This document shows, piece by piece, positions 37,519 to 46,487 of a stretch of 64,000 nt of DNA. Each line of letters begins with the position of its first letter. Position 1 is the first letter of the stretch. The notes below the pieces were generated by a model, which saw only the letters and a program-made list of their open reading frames with translations, was not told the origin of the DNA and did no database searches. The stretch covers positions 186,001 to 250,000 of the forward strand of contig NZ_QICS01000002.1 in NCBI RefSeq assembly GCF_003201285.1. Direction: 5' to 3'. A program made the position numbers and the translations under genes. Source of the stretch: Lachnotalea glycerini. Lineage in GTDB: Bacteria > Bacillota > Clostridia > Lachnospirales > Lachnospiraceae.

Positions 37519-38268
37519 ATGAATATATTTAATTCTGATATAGACAATACACTGATTTATTCTTATAAGCATGAAATTGGCAGTAATAAAAAATGTGTGG
37601 AACTATATCAGGGCAGAGAAATTTCGTTTATGACTCAGTATTCCTATGAGCGTTTACATAAAATATGCGAAAAGGAACTATTTGTTCCAACCACAACAAG
37701 AACGATTGAACAATACAAACGAATCGATTTTGGTATAGATGAACCTGATTATGCTTTGGTGTGTAACGGCGGTATTTTATTAAAAAAAGGTCTGATAGAT
37801 GATGCCTGGTATCATAAGTCTCTGGACATGATATCAAATGCACAAAGTGAGCTGAAAAAGGCAATTGAAATTCTTAAAATGGATTCCAACATCAATTTTG
37901 AAATTAGAAATATTAATCAGTTATTTTTATTTACTAAAAGCAAAAGTCCAAAGGAAACATTGGCTGGATTAAATGAGAAGTTAAATTTAAACAAAGTGGA
38001 AACTTTTACTAATGGATTAAAAGTTTATGTAATGCCCAAAAACCTTAATAAAGGAAATGCAGTGTTACGATTGAAGGAAAAGTTGAAAGCAAAAAGAATC
38101 ATTGCAGCAGGAGACAGCGAATTTGATATTTCTATGTTAAGGGTTGCCGATATAGCTTTTGCTCCGGAGTTGTTGAAAAAGCAAATGCAAGCAAAGACCA
38201 ATACGAATATTGTTCCTGAGGGTATCCTATTTTCTGATGCAGTATTAAAACATATCTTAGAATTATAA
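37519..38268 (+). CDS. HAD-superfamily phosphatase of the Ter island
   Basis: The 249-residue protein has the HAD motif I FNSDIDNTL near 4-12, where the first Asp is the nucleophile, a cap region, a lysine (KGNAVLRLKEKL) and motif IV ADSEFDISMLRVAD-like (IIAAGDSEFDISML near 196-209). It resembles Cof/sucrose-phosphate phosphatase-type HADs. Ter metabolite modules regularly include such a HAD phosphatase, which could remove a phosphate from the PRTase product. GGAGG lies 8 bases before the ATG. It is followed by a terminator at 38338. Confidence 0.75.
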   Translation: MNIFNSDIDNTLIYSYKHEIGSNKKCVELYQGREISFMTQYSYERLHKICEKELFVPTTTRTIEQYKRIDFGIDEPDYALVCNGGILLKKGLIDDAWYHKSLDMISNAQSELKKAIEILKMDSNINFEIRNINQLFLFTKSKSPKETLAGLNEKLNLNKVETFTNGLKVYVMPKNLNKGNAVLRLKEKLKAKRIIAAGDSEFDISMLRVADIAFAPELLKKQMQAKTNTNIVPEGILFSDAVLKHILEL

Positions 38269-38579
38269 ACAAAGCAGAACTAATGAAAAAATTAAATTTT
38301 TAAGTTTCATAGTTAAGATTACAAAGAGTATCAATTTAACCGTCATAAGGGAAACCTTTATGACGGTTTTTAAAGTGCTATTATTCTCAAAATAGAATAA
38401 TAGTCTTACACTTTTCTAACTCAAAATCCATTGACAAAGAATGTCGAAAGTTTATAATTGAATTATACAAAATGATCAAAAAATATATAGAGTTGCTGGT
38501 AAAATAATGGAAAAATGTATAAAAACAAAGCTATCAATACAAAATATACTAGAATAGTATACAAATAATACGTTGAAAG
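38269..38579. other. Intergenic stretch after the Ter island
   Basis: The only clear element is a terminator at 38338-38372. The remaining AT-rich bases contain no supported gene. Confidence 0.5.
38338..38372 (+). terminator. Terminator after the HAD gene
   Basis: AACCGTCATAAGG pairs with CCTTTATGACGGTT with one mismatch or bulge, and a T run follows. It ends the Ter island transcript. Confidence 0.7.
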
Positions 38580-38843
38580 CTACTTTTCCAGACTACCATG
38601 GTCATTGCAGGATGGATTGTCAGAACCTTGACCGGATAAATCCTTTAATTTAGCAATTCCCTTTTCACTAAAAAAAACGATATCACTTGGTTCTCCGTTT
38701 AAATTTTCACCTGATAGCTTTATACCAGTGTAGGTTTCTCTATAGTCCATAGGTAATGTACGGCGAAAAAGTTTACCTGTTTTTTTATCAATAATTTCGA
38801 CCGTTACTTTTGAAGCAGTAATTTCATCAATTTCATTATTCAT
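38580..38843 (-). CDS. Small hypothetical protein
   Basis: The 87-residue soluble protein (charged, beta-rich, with a central KKTGKLFRRTLPMDY patch) is not recognised. The start at 38843 has AAAGGTG upstream; a GTG four codons earlier would overlap that site. A candidate extended -10 for it, TGCTATACT on the - strand, lies at 38876-38884. It is transcribed away from the aldehyde oxidoreductase gene. No motif allows a function to be named. Confidence 0.6.
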   Translation of the reverse strand: MNNEIDEITASKVTVEIIDKKTGKLFRRTLPMDYRETYTGIKLSGENLNGEPSDIVFFSEKGIAKLKDLSGQGSDNPSCNDHGSLEK

Positions 38844-38942
38844 GACAATTTTCACCTTTCTGTACTTTTACAAATAGTATAGCAAAAGAGGAATCGAATT
38901 AAAAGCGTAAGCTTTTAAAATATAGAAAAAAGAGGTGCAATT

Positions 38943-41678
38943 ATGGTAAAAAAATCCTTGATTATCAATGGCATACAACAAACATTGATTATTGATGAAA
39001 ATGCAAGTCTTGCTGATGTTCTTAGAAAGCAAATGTTGCTAACAGGTTGTAAGATAGGATGTGGAATAGGCCAATGCGGTGCGTGCAATATTATTTTAGA
39101 CGGAAAAGTTGTACGCTCCTGCGTAATGAAAATGGCGCGTGTTCCTGAGGATGCGGTTATAATGACAATTGAAGGATTAGGAACACCAGAAAACTTGCAT
39201 CCATTACAACTTGCCTGGATGACTTTTGGATGTGCCCAATGTGGTTTTTGCAGTCCCGGATTCATTATGACGGCAAAGGTGTTACTGGAAAATAATCAAT
39301 CGCCAACAAGAGAAGAGGTTAGAGATTGGTTTCAAAAGAATCGAAATCTTTGCAGATGTACAGGATATAAGCCGTTAATTGATGCGGTAATGGCTGCAGC
39401 TAAGGTGATGCGCGGTGAAATAAAGAAAGAAGATTTATTATTTAAAGCAAATGGAGAGTCCATTTTAGGGACTTCTTATGCTCGCCCATCAGCAGTGGCA
39501 AAGGTAACAGGTAAATGGGACTTTGGTGCAGATGAAGCATTAAAAATGCCTGAAAACACACTACGTCTTGCGCTTGTTCAGGCGGAGGTTTCCCATGCTA
39601 ATATAAAAGGAATTGATACTTCAGAAGCTGAAAAAATGCCTGGAGTTGAACGTATTATTACCTATAAGGATGTACCAGGTAAGAATCGAATTACGGGACT
39701 TATTACTTTTCCTACCAATAAAGGAGATGGATGGGACAGGCCAATTCTCTGCGATGAGAAAGTATTCCAGTTTGGAGATGCCATTGCAGTAGTAGCCGCA
39801 GATACCGAAGAACACGCAAGGGAGGCAGCGAAAAAGGTTAAGGTGGATTTGGAAATTTTACCGGCTTACATGAGTGCACCAGAAGCAATGGCTGAAGATG
39901 CAATTGAAATACATCCGGGTACACCAAACGTGTATTTTGAAATTAATACAATTAAAGGTGAGGAAACAGCGCCGATTATGGAGAAAGCAAAGTATACCAT
40001 TGAAATGGATTCATATTCCAGCAGACAGCCGCATCTAAATATTGAACCGGATTGTGGATATGCATATATTGATAATGATGGAAGAATAACCATTCAGTCA
40101 AAATCTATTGGTATACATTTACATCACGCAATGATTTGCGCAGGAATTGGTATTGAACCAGAAAAGCTTCGATTGATACAAAATCATACAGGAGGAACTT
40201 TTGGATATAAATTTTCACCTACAACAGAGGCAATTCTTGGCGTGGCAGCACTCGTTTTACAAAAGCCAGTTTCTTTAGTATTTGATATGTACCAAAACAT
40301 TACCTATACAGGAAAGCGTTCGCCAGGCTTTATGCATATTAAGCTGGGAGCAGATGAAAATGGAAAGCTTCTTGCACTAGAAGGAGATAATTACATCGAC
40401 CATGGTCCATATTCCGAATTTGGTGATTTATTAACCATGAGACCTGCTCAGTTTGTTGGAGCTGGTTATGATATTAAAAATATCAGAAACAAGAGTCAGA
40501 CAGTCTGTACAAACCATGCATATGGAGCAGCTTTTCGAGGATATGGCTCACCACAATCTTTCTTAAGCAGTGAGTTGGCAATGGATGTTTTAGCAGAAAA
40601 AATAGGAATGGATCCATTTGAATTAAGATATAAAAATATTTACAAAGAGGAATTAGGTTCAACAACTCCAACTGGTTGTAAACCAGACGTATATTGTCTG
40701 GAATCTATGTTTGATACACTCCGCCCAAAATATGAAGAGGCAAAAAAACGTGTGGCTGCAAAATCTACAGATCAAGTAAAATGTGGAGTTGGTATAGCAC
40801 TGGGAATTTATGGATGTGGTCTGGATGGTGCTGACTCTTCTGAAGCATGGGCAGAGCTTACTAAGGATGGAGTTACTATCTATAATGCATGGGAAGATCA
40901 TGGTCAAGGAGCTGATATTGGTACTCTGACAATGGCTCACGGAATTTTAGTAGAGGCTGGTTTTAAACCAGAACAAATTAAATTGATTATGAATGATACA
41001 GCGCGCACTCCTAACTCTGGCCCGGCAGGAGGCAGCCGTTCAAACGTTATGACAGGTAACGCTACTAAGCTGGCGGCAGAAATGCTTTTAAATGCAATGA
41101 AAAAAGGAGATGGCACCTATCGTACGTATGATGAAATGTTAGCAGAAAATATTCCACTCAAATATGATGGAAAATGGGTAGCAACAATGTGCACAGATTG
41201 TTCCTTGGAAACAGCACAAGGTAACCCATTTAGTGTATATATGTATGAACTTTTTATGCCTGAGGTATCAGTTAATATGGAAACTGGTAAGGTAACAGTT
41301 GATAAGTTTACAACGGTTGCGGATGTCGGTACCATTATAAATAAAACAGTAGTTGACGGACAGATTTATGGAGGTATTGCACAGGGAATTGGCCTGGCAC
41401 TTACCGAAGATTTTGAAGATATAAGCAAGCATAATACTTTAGCAAAATGTGGAATTCCATATCCAAAGGATATACCAGATGATTTTGAAATCATATATCA
41501 GGTTACACCTCGTCCATATGGACCTTATGGAGCAGCCGGCTCAGGAGAAGGACCGCTTACTGCACCACATCCTGCGATTTTAAATGCTATTTTTAATGCA
41601 ACGGGTGCTAGAATCACCAAAATTCCTGCACTTCCAGAGGTGGTAAAAGCAGCAATAGAGGAATTAAAAAGTAAATGA
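38943..41678 (+). CDS. Molybdenum aldehyde oxidoreductase (MOP-type xanthine dehydrogenase family)
   Basis: The 911-residue protein combines two [2Fe-2S] domains and the molybdenum domains in one chain. Cysteines at 40, 45, 48 and 60 bind the plant-type cluster, and 100, 103, 137 and 139 bind the second; these numbers match those recalled for the Desulfovibrio gigas enzyme. The catalytic glutamate E869 in GSGEGPLT also matches. It should oxidise an aldehyde or hydroxylate a heterocycle with MCD-type molybdopterin. There is no FAD domain, as in MOP. The reported physiological partner in Desulfovibrio is the DVU1558-type protein, here the next gene. The ATG is preceded by AGAGG. Specific substrate unknown. 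Confidence 0.9.
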   Translation: MVKKSLIINGIQQTLIIDENASLADVLRKQMLLTGCKIGCGIGQCGACNIILDGKVVRSCVMKMARVPEDAVIMTIEGLGTPENLHPLQLAWMTFGCAQCGFCSPGFIMTAKVLLENNQSPTREEVRDWFQKNRNLCRCTGYKPLIDAVMAAAKVMRGEIKKEDLLFKANGESILGTSYARPSAVAKVTGKWDFGADEALKMPENTLRLALVQAEVSHANIKGIDTSEAEKMPGVERIITYKDVPGKNRITGLITFPTNKGDGWDRPILCDEKVFQFGDAIAVVAADTEEHAREAAKKVKVDLEILPAYMSAPEAMAEDAIEIHPGTPNVYFEINTIKGEETAPIMEKAKYTIEMDSYSSRQPHLNIEPDCGYAYIDNDGRITIQSKSIGIHLHHAMICAGIGIEPEKLRLIQNHTGGTFGYKFSPTTEAILGVAALVLQKPVSLVFDMYQNITYTGKRSPGFMHIKLGADENGKLLALEGDNYIDHGPYSEFGDLLTMRPAQFVGAGYDIKNIRNKSQTVCTNHAYGAAFRGYGSPQSFLSSELAMDVLAEKIGMDPFELRYKNIYKEELGSTTPTGCKPDVYCLESMFDTLRPKYEEAKKRVAAKSTDQVKCGVGIALGIYGCGLDGADSSEAWAELTKDGVTIYNAWEDHGQGADIGTLTMAHGILVEAGFKPEQIKLIMNDTARTPNSGPAGGSRSNVMTGNATKLAAEMLLNAMKKGDGTYRTYDEMLAENIPLKYDGKWVATMCTDCSLETAQGNPFSVYMYELFMPEVSVNMETGKVTVDKFTTVADVGTIINKTVVDGQIYGGIAQGIGLALTEDFEDISKHNTLAKCGIPYPKDIPDDFEIIYQVTPRPYGPYGAAGSGEGPLTAPHPAILNAIFNATGARITKIPALPEVVKAAIEELKSK

Positions 41679-41694
41679 GAAAATAATGAATCAA

Positions 41695-41723
41695 ATAAAG
41701 GGGCGATTGATCTGCCGCTTTAT
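41695..41723 (+). other. Weak hairpin after the aldehyde oxidoreductase gene
   Basis: TAAAGGGGC-like bases at 41696-41704 pair with GCCGCTTTA (41714-41722) with one mismatch. No strong T tail follows, so termination is doubtful. Confidence 0.3.
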
Positions 41724-41781
41724 AAGTCTTTCATGCATAATTTCATCAATAGAACATTAATGTGACAAGGAGGTTTGTTTT

Positions 41782-44076
41782 ATGGAGGATAGCAAGAAAG
41801 GTTATATAATGAAGCAAGTCTTCGGGCAAAAGGAATTACATGAAAGAGAAGCAATTTGTACACAGCAGCAGCCTCCCAATTGTATGACTACTTGTCCCAT
41901 TCATTTGGACGTTTGTGGTATATGTGATGCACTCAAGAATCAAGATTTTTCAAAAGGTCGAAGTATTATAGAGAAAAGCACTTCATTTGCACATATTATA
42001 GCTTATGCGTGTGAAGCTCCCTGTGAAGCTGGGTGCAAGCTAAATGAACAGGGGCAGGGAATTCAGATTAGAGAATTGGAAAGAGCTTGTCTAAGATTTG
42101 GGACAAATCAAACAAGACCTCGTTTTTTGTTACCTAAAAAAAGTAGTAAAGTAGCAATTTTGGGAGCGGATATGTTTTGTCTTAGTGCGGCTATGGAAAT
42201 AGGAAAAAAAGGATATCCCATCAAGCTTGTGAGTGAAGGTGATAACTTGATTAGCCAGCTTGGTGCGTTTCATTTTAAAATACCAGAAGCAGATTTAAAA
42301 GCAGACTTATCAATGTTTCATTGCTTAGAAGCCGAGTTTTGTTTTGGTGAAGTGATCAATTTGGAGATGTTAACTAGTATGTTAGAACAATTTGATGCGA
42401 TTTGTATCAGTCAAGAGCTGTTTAAGCGTATTATTCCAAATCAATCTATAATTAATGAAGAAACTCTGGAAACTGATATTGAAAAGCTCTTTGCGGGATT
42501 ACCTGATTCTAGCGTGATTGGGCAATTGAGCATAGGTAAGAAAGCAGCAATTTCAATTGATCGTTTTATACAAAAGGTATCCATAAAAGTTGGAAGAGAG
42601 CAGGAGGGAAGCTATCAAACAACATTATTTACATCTTTAGAGGAAGTCGAGCAAAGTAAAAGAATTGTTCCGTCAGGTGATGCTTATACAAAAGAGGAAG
42701 CGATTCTAGAAGCAAAGCGCTGCATACATTGCGAATGTCTGGAATGTGTAAAAGGCTGTGCATTTATGCAACACTATAATAAATATCCAAAGCAGGCAAT
42801 CCGAGAAATCTATAATAATTTAGCTATTGTTATGGGAAATCATTTGGCTAATGATATGATTAATTCCTGCTCCTTGTGTGGGCAGTGTAAAGCAATTTGT
42901 CCCAATGACTTTGATTTGGGAGAAGTTTGTAAATTAGCAAGGCAGACTATGATAAAAACAGAGAAAATGCCGCAGTCAACCTATGAATTTGCACTGCTTG
43001 ATATGGCATTTAGCAATAGTGACAAATGTTTTTTGGCAAAGCATCAGCCAGATTGGAATAAGAGTGCCTATGTATTTTTTCCAGGCTGCCAAATGGGAGC
43101 ATCTGCGCCTGAAACCGTTCGAAAGGTGTATATGGATTTGACCAGACGGCTGAGTGGAGGAGTTTCCCTAATGTTAGGCTGTTGTGGTGCAATTGCTGAC
43201 TGGAGCGGCCAGCAGGAGTTATTTGAAGAATCCATACAAAAGCTAATGCTTGAATGGGAGAAACTTGGAAAACCAAAGGTGATTACTGCCTGTCCCAGTT
43301 GTTACAGGGTGCTTAGTGAAGCAAGTAATATGAAGCTAGTTGGTATCTGGGAGATATTAGAAGAGATTGGACTGCCTGACAATGTAAGGATAAGACAAGA
43401 AGGCGGTGAAGTACTTGCAATTCATGATGCGTGCGGGGCCAGAAACCAGGAAGCGATTCAAAACAGTATTCGAAATCTTGTAACAAAAATGGGATATGAA
43501 ACCGTAGAGCTTCCATTCAGTGGCGATACTGCTCCTTGCTGTGGATTTGGAGGGTTAACATCTTTTACCAATCAAGAGGTAGCTAAAAGAATGACAGATT
43601 TGTGCATAGGGCAAAGCGATGCCTCTTATTTGACCTATTGTATGAATTGTAGAGATCGCTTCGTAAAGCAAGGTAAAAATGCCAGACATATCTTAGAACT
43701 AATATATGGAGAAAATCCACAGGTATCACCAGATTTAAGCAAGCGGCATTATAATCGGATGATACTCAAACAAACATTATTGCAGGAAGTGTGGGGAGAA
43801 GAAGGCATGAAGCAAACCTATAATTTTCAACTTGTGATTGAAGAAGAAATTCGAAATCAAATGGAAGAACGTATGATTTTGGAGAGTGATATTATGGAAG
43901 TGTTGGATTTTGCCAGGAAAAGTCATAATATCATAAGAGATACTCAAACCCAGTTATTATTAACCAATCAAAGAATAGGAAACGTAACATTTTGGATTAA
44001 ATATAAAGAAGTAGCAGATAATGTTTATCAAATCTATAGTGCATACAGTCTTAGAATGACAGTTGAGGAGGAATAA
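41782..44076 (+). CDS. Iron-sulfur/nucleotide oxidoreductase, DVU1558-like (dicluster and CCG domains)
   Basis: The 764-residue protein has a GltD-like N terminus with cysteine clusters CMTTCPIHLDVCGICD (about 34-49) and CEAPCEAGCK (72-81). A shortened Rossmann-like part follows, where the usual GxGxxG is VAILGADMFCLSAAMEIG, so FAD binding looks impaired. Then come a 4Fe-4S pair (CIHCECLECVKGC and CSLCGQCKAICP) and heterodisulfide-reductase-type CCG domains (CCGAIADW and CCGFGG). It resembles the pyridine-nucleotide-disulfide-oxidoreductase/dicluster proteins paired with MOP. It should pass electrons to or from the aldehyde oxidoreductase. AGGAGG precedes the ATG. It starts 103 bases after MOP. 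Confidence 0.75.
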   Translation: MEDSKKGYIMKQVFGQKELHEREAICTQQQPPNCMTTCPIHLDVCGICDALKNQDFSKGRSIIEKSTSFAHIIAYACEAPCEAGCKLNEQGQGIQIRELERACLRFGTNQTRPRFLLPKKSSKVAILGADMFCLSAAMEIGKKGYPIKLVSEGDNLISQLGAFHFKIPEADLKADLSMFHCLEAEFCFGEVINLEMLTSMLEQFDAICISQELFKRIIPNQSIINEETLETDIEKLFAGLPDSSVIGQLSIGKKAAISIDRFIQKVSIKVGREQEGSYQTTLFTSLEEVEQSKRIVPSGDAYTKEEAILEAKRCIHCECLECVKGCAFMQHYNKYPKQAIREIYNNLAIVMGNHLANDMINSCSLCGQCKAICPNDFDLGEVCKLARQTMIKTEKMPQSTYEFALLDMAFSNSDKCFLAKHQPDWNKSAYVFFPGCQMGASAPETVRKVYMDLTRRLSGGVSLMLGCCGAIADWSGQQELFEESIQKLMLEWEKLGKPKVITACPSCYRVLSEASNMKLVGIWEILEEIGLPDNVRIRQEGGEVLAIHDACGARNQEAIQNSIRNLVTKMGYETVELPFSGDTAPCCGFGGLTSFTNQEVAKRMTDLCIGQSDASYLTYCMNCRDRFVKQGKNARHILELIYGENPQVSPDLSKRHYNRMILKQTLLQEVWGEEGMKQTYNFQLVIEEEIRNQMEERMILESDIMEVLDFARKSHNIIRDTQTQLLLTNQRIGNVTFWIKYKEVADNVYQIYSAYSLRMTVEEE

Positions 44077-44295
44077 ATGACAGAAAATTATGATCAATCA
44101 ATTGGCTCAATAGGAGAGTTTATCTGTGAAAAATGTGGTATACCACTCATAAAAAGCCAAGTAAGATTTAAATATATGAATAATGCATTTCCGGTAGAGC
44201 TTTTGATGTGTCCAAAATGTAAGTTTATTTATGTTCCGGAAGAACTTGCTATGGGTAAGGTACTAAAGGTTGAAAAATCATTGGAGGATAAATAA
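44077..44295 (+). CDS. Small zinc-ribbon/redox protein, DVU1557-like
   Basis: The 72-residue protein has two CxxC pairs (CEKCG at 18-22 and CPKC near 49-52), a layout for a metal or thiol/redox site. It follows the oxidoreductase stop directly (TAAATG), overlaps the next gene by one base, and matches the small redox protein of the DVU1551-1559 accessory set. A part in assembling or reducing the molybdoenzyme is inferred from the conserved neighbourhood. Confidence 0.65.
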   Translation: MTENYDQSIGSIGEFICEKCGIPLIKSQVRFKYMNNAFPVELLMCPKCKFIYVPEELAMGKVLKVEKSLEDK

Positions 44296-44903
44296 TGGCA
44301 GTATTTCATCCGGAAGGTATCAAAATGACGAAAAAATTATTAGAGCTTGGACAAACAATTCTGCCAGAGAATGGTAAAATATTGGATTTGGGTTGTGGTG
44401 ATGCAGCTACAGTCAATTATCTTAGCTTTCTGGGCTATGAAGCAATGGGGATCGATAAAGAAATACAAAATAATCAGCCCAATTTGCTACAAGGAGATAT
44501 GAGATCAATCACCTTTCCAGACCAAACCTTTGACGGTGTAATAGCAGAATGCAGTCTGGCAATATCAGGTGATACAAAAAAGGTATTAAGCGAATGCAGG
44601 AGAGTACTGAAAGAGAATGGAGTTTTATTTAGCTCGGATGTATATTTTACACCTGAGCAAAATGTGATAGCACCAAAGCTCTCCCTTCCTTATTCAGCAA
44701 CTAAGGAAGTCTGGTTTGATCTTTTAGAAAAGGAAGGATTAGAAATCCTACATTTTGTTGATCAGACACAGGCATGGAAATCCTATTACGTACAAAAGCT
44801 ATGGGAAGGGATTGATGTGTTTGATAAATGGAAATGTATAGGAGGATGTGCAAAAGGAAGCAGACCGGGCTATTTTATATTAGCAGCCAGACGAAGAAAC
44901 TAG
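44295..44903 (+). CDS. Class I SAM-dependent methyltransferase, DVU1556/TrsM-like
   Basis: The 202-residue protein has the SAM-binding motif ILDLGCGDAATVNYL near 33-47, acidic GIDKE near 58, then QGDMRSITFPDQTFDGVIAECS near 72-93, typical of class I methyltransferases. GGAGG lies 8 bases before the ATG. It sits between the small redox protein and the C-GCAxxG-type protein, the order expected for the DVU1556 member. The methyl acceptor is unknown. Confidence 0.8.
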   Translation: MAVFHPEGIKMTKKLLELGQTILPENGKILDLGCGDAATVNYLSFLGYEAMGIDKEIQNNQPNLLQGDMRSITFPDQTFDGVIAECSLAISGDTKKVLSECRRVLKENGVLFSSDVYFTPEQNVIAPKLSLPYSATKEVWFDLLEKEGLEILHFVDQTQAWKSYYVQKLWEGIDVFDKWKCIGGCAKGSRPGYFILAARRRN

Positions 44904-44955
44904 CGCAATTATGTTTCATAACCGATAAATCAAGTTAATAAAAGGAGATGACTCT

Positions 44956-45384
44956 ATGGATTTATTTGAACGATTAGTTGAACTATCACAGGATGGATTT
45001 TTTTGCAGTCAGATTATCGTAAAATTAGCAATGGAAGAGGAAGGAATGGAAGATAAAGGAGTTATTCGTGCTTTGAGTGGATTAAATGGAGGACTTGGCT
45101 TTAGTGGTAAGATATGTGGTTCTCTTACAGGAGGATGCTGTTTGATTGGGTATTTTGCAGGGAAAGGCAGTAAAGAAGAAGTCGAGTCTGTTTATTTGAA
45201 TCAAATGATAGGTGAGCTTGTGCAATGGTTTGATGATGTCTACGGTAAAGAATATGGAGGTTGCGATTGTACCTGCATACTGGAAGGAAACCCAATTAAT
45301 AAAAGAACAAGATGTCCCCAAATCGTAGAAGCAGTGTATACAAAAGCAATGGAATTGCTTCGAGAAAATGGAGTCATCTCGTGA
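44956..45384 (+). CDS. C-GCAxxG-C-C family redox protein, DVU1555-like
   Basis: The 142-residue protein has a cysteine pattern of the C-GCAxxG-C-C family: FCSQIIV, GGLGFSGKICGSLTGGCCLIG near 45-66, and CDCTC near 101-105. These proteins probably hold a metal or persulfide site. AAGGAG precedes the ATG. Its stop overlaps the next GTG start (GTGA). In Desulfovibrio the same family lies in the MOP gene cluster. No selenocysteine codon is involved here; all the sites are Cys codons. Confidence 0.8.
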   Translation: MDLFERLVELSQDGFFCSQIIVKLAMEEEGMEDKGVIRALSGLNGGLGFSGKICGSLTGGCCLIGYFAGKGSKEEVESVYLNQMIGELVQWFDDVYGKEYGGCDCTCILEGNPINKRTRCPQIVEAVYTKAMELLRENGVIS

Positions 45385-46487
45385 AAATTAAGGCCGTAAT
45401 TGCGGCAGCCGGATGTTCTTTACGTATGAGACAATTTAAACCGTTGCTTGATATTAATGGATATCCTATGATTGTGTGGGCTGTTTTGAACTTAAAAAAC
45501 GCCGGAGTAGACGAAATTTGTGTTGTGACAGGTAGAGATACAATGAAAATAGAACGTGTGCTAGAAGCATTCAATATTATGCTGATAAGAAATGAGGCAT
45601 ACCAAACAACAGATATGCTTACCTCAATTAAAATAGGACTAAATGCAATAATGGATAAAACGACTGAGGGAGTTTTTTTGTTGCCGGGTGATAATCCAAT
45701 GATACACCCGAGCACAATCAAGGCACTCAGACAGGCTTTTGAAAAGGAGCAACCGAGTGTGTTATATCCAATTTATAATAAGGAAAGGACACATCCCCCA
45801 CTGATAAACAGTGAGTGCTTTGATCGTATTATGACCTATCAAGGAAGCGGTGGACTTAAACATGCGCTACATGATTTTGAACAAAGCTCGAGACAATTAG
45901 AGCTCACGGATCAAGGAACTAGTCTCGATGCGGATTACCCAGGGGATTACGAAGAGTTACAAGCCTATGCTAATAAGTATTTTGGAATTTCCAAAGGGCT
46001 TTGCGAAAAGATAATTGAGGAAGTTGAGCTTCCGATACAGATTAAGGAACATTCAAACGCAGTAGCAAGCTTAGCAATTCATATGGGAGAAAAACTGATA
46101 CAAAATGGATATGCATTGGATTTGACAATCATTGAGAGCGGTGCTTTACTGCATGATATATTGCGAACAAAGCCAAATCATGCGGCAGAAGGAAAATTGT
46201 TTCTTCAAGATAAAGGGTATACTGCTCTTGCTGACATGGTAGGAAATCACATGAGTTTAGAGCATGTAAAAACCCCAGGGCTAAATGAAGAAACCATCGT
46301 ATATCTGGCTGATAAGCTACGAAAAGAAACAAAGCAAATTACAATAAAAAAGCGCTATGAAGCATCACTTAAATATTATAAAGAAAATGCTTCCATTAGA
46401 AAGCGAATTGAAAATGATATAAGAAAAGCAGAAAAATTGCAAGAAGAATATGAGGTGGTTACGGGTGAAAAATTATCTGATTGGTGA
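45381..46487 (+). CDS. MobA/MocA-like nucleotidyltransferase fused to an HD domain, DVU1551-like
   Basis: The 368-residue protein has an N-terminal NTP-transferase fold (about 1-190) with AVIAAAGCSLRMRQFKPLLD, LLPGDNPMI and ILYPIYNK-type loops. This is the type that adds CMP or GMP to molybdopterin. The C-terminal part (about 205-345) is an HD domain: KEHSNAVASLA, SGALLHDILR and HAAEGKLFL. The GTG at 45381 is chosen, with GGAG upstream and overlap with the previous stop; an ATG further upstream lies inside the previous gene. It ends 23 bases inside the radical-SAM gene. It probably makes the cytosine- or guanine-dinucleotide form of the cofactor. Confidence 0.75.
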   Translation: MKIKAVIAAAGCSLRMRQFKPLLDINGYPMIVWAVLNLKNAGVDEICVVTGRDTMKIERVLEAFNIMLIRNEAYQTTDMLTSIKIGLNAIMDKTTEGVFLLPGDNPMIHPSTIKALRQAFEKEQPSVLYPIYNKERTHPPLINSECFDRIMTYQGSGGLKHALHDFEQSSRQLELTDQGTSLDADYPGDYEELQAYANKYFGISKGLCEKIIEEVELPIQIKEHSNAVASLAIHMGEKLIQNGYALDLTIIESGALLHDILRTKPNHAAEGKLFLQDKGYTALADMVGNHMSLEHVKTPGLNEETIVYLADKLRKETKQITIKKRYEASLKYYKENASIRKRIENDIRKAEKLQEEYEVVTGEKLSDW

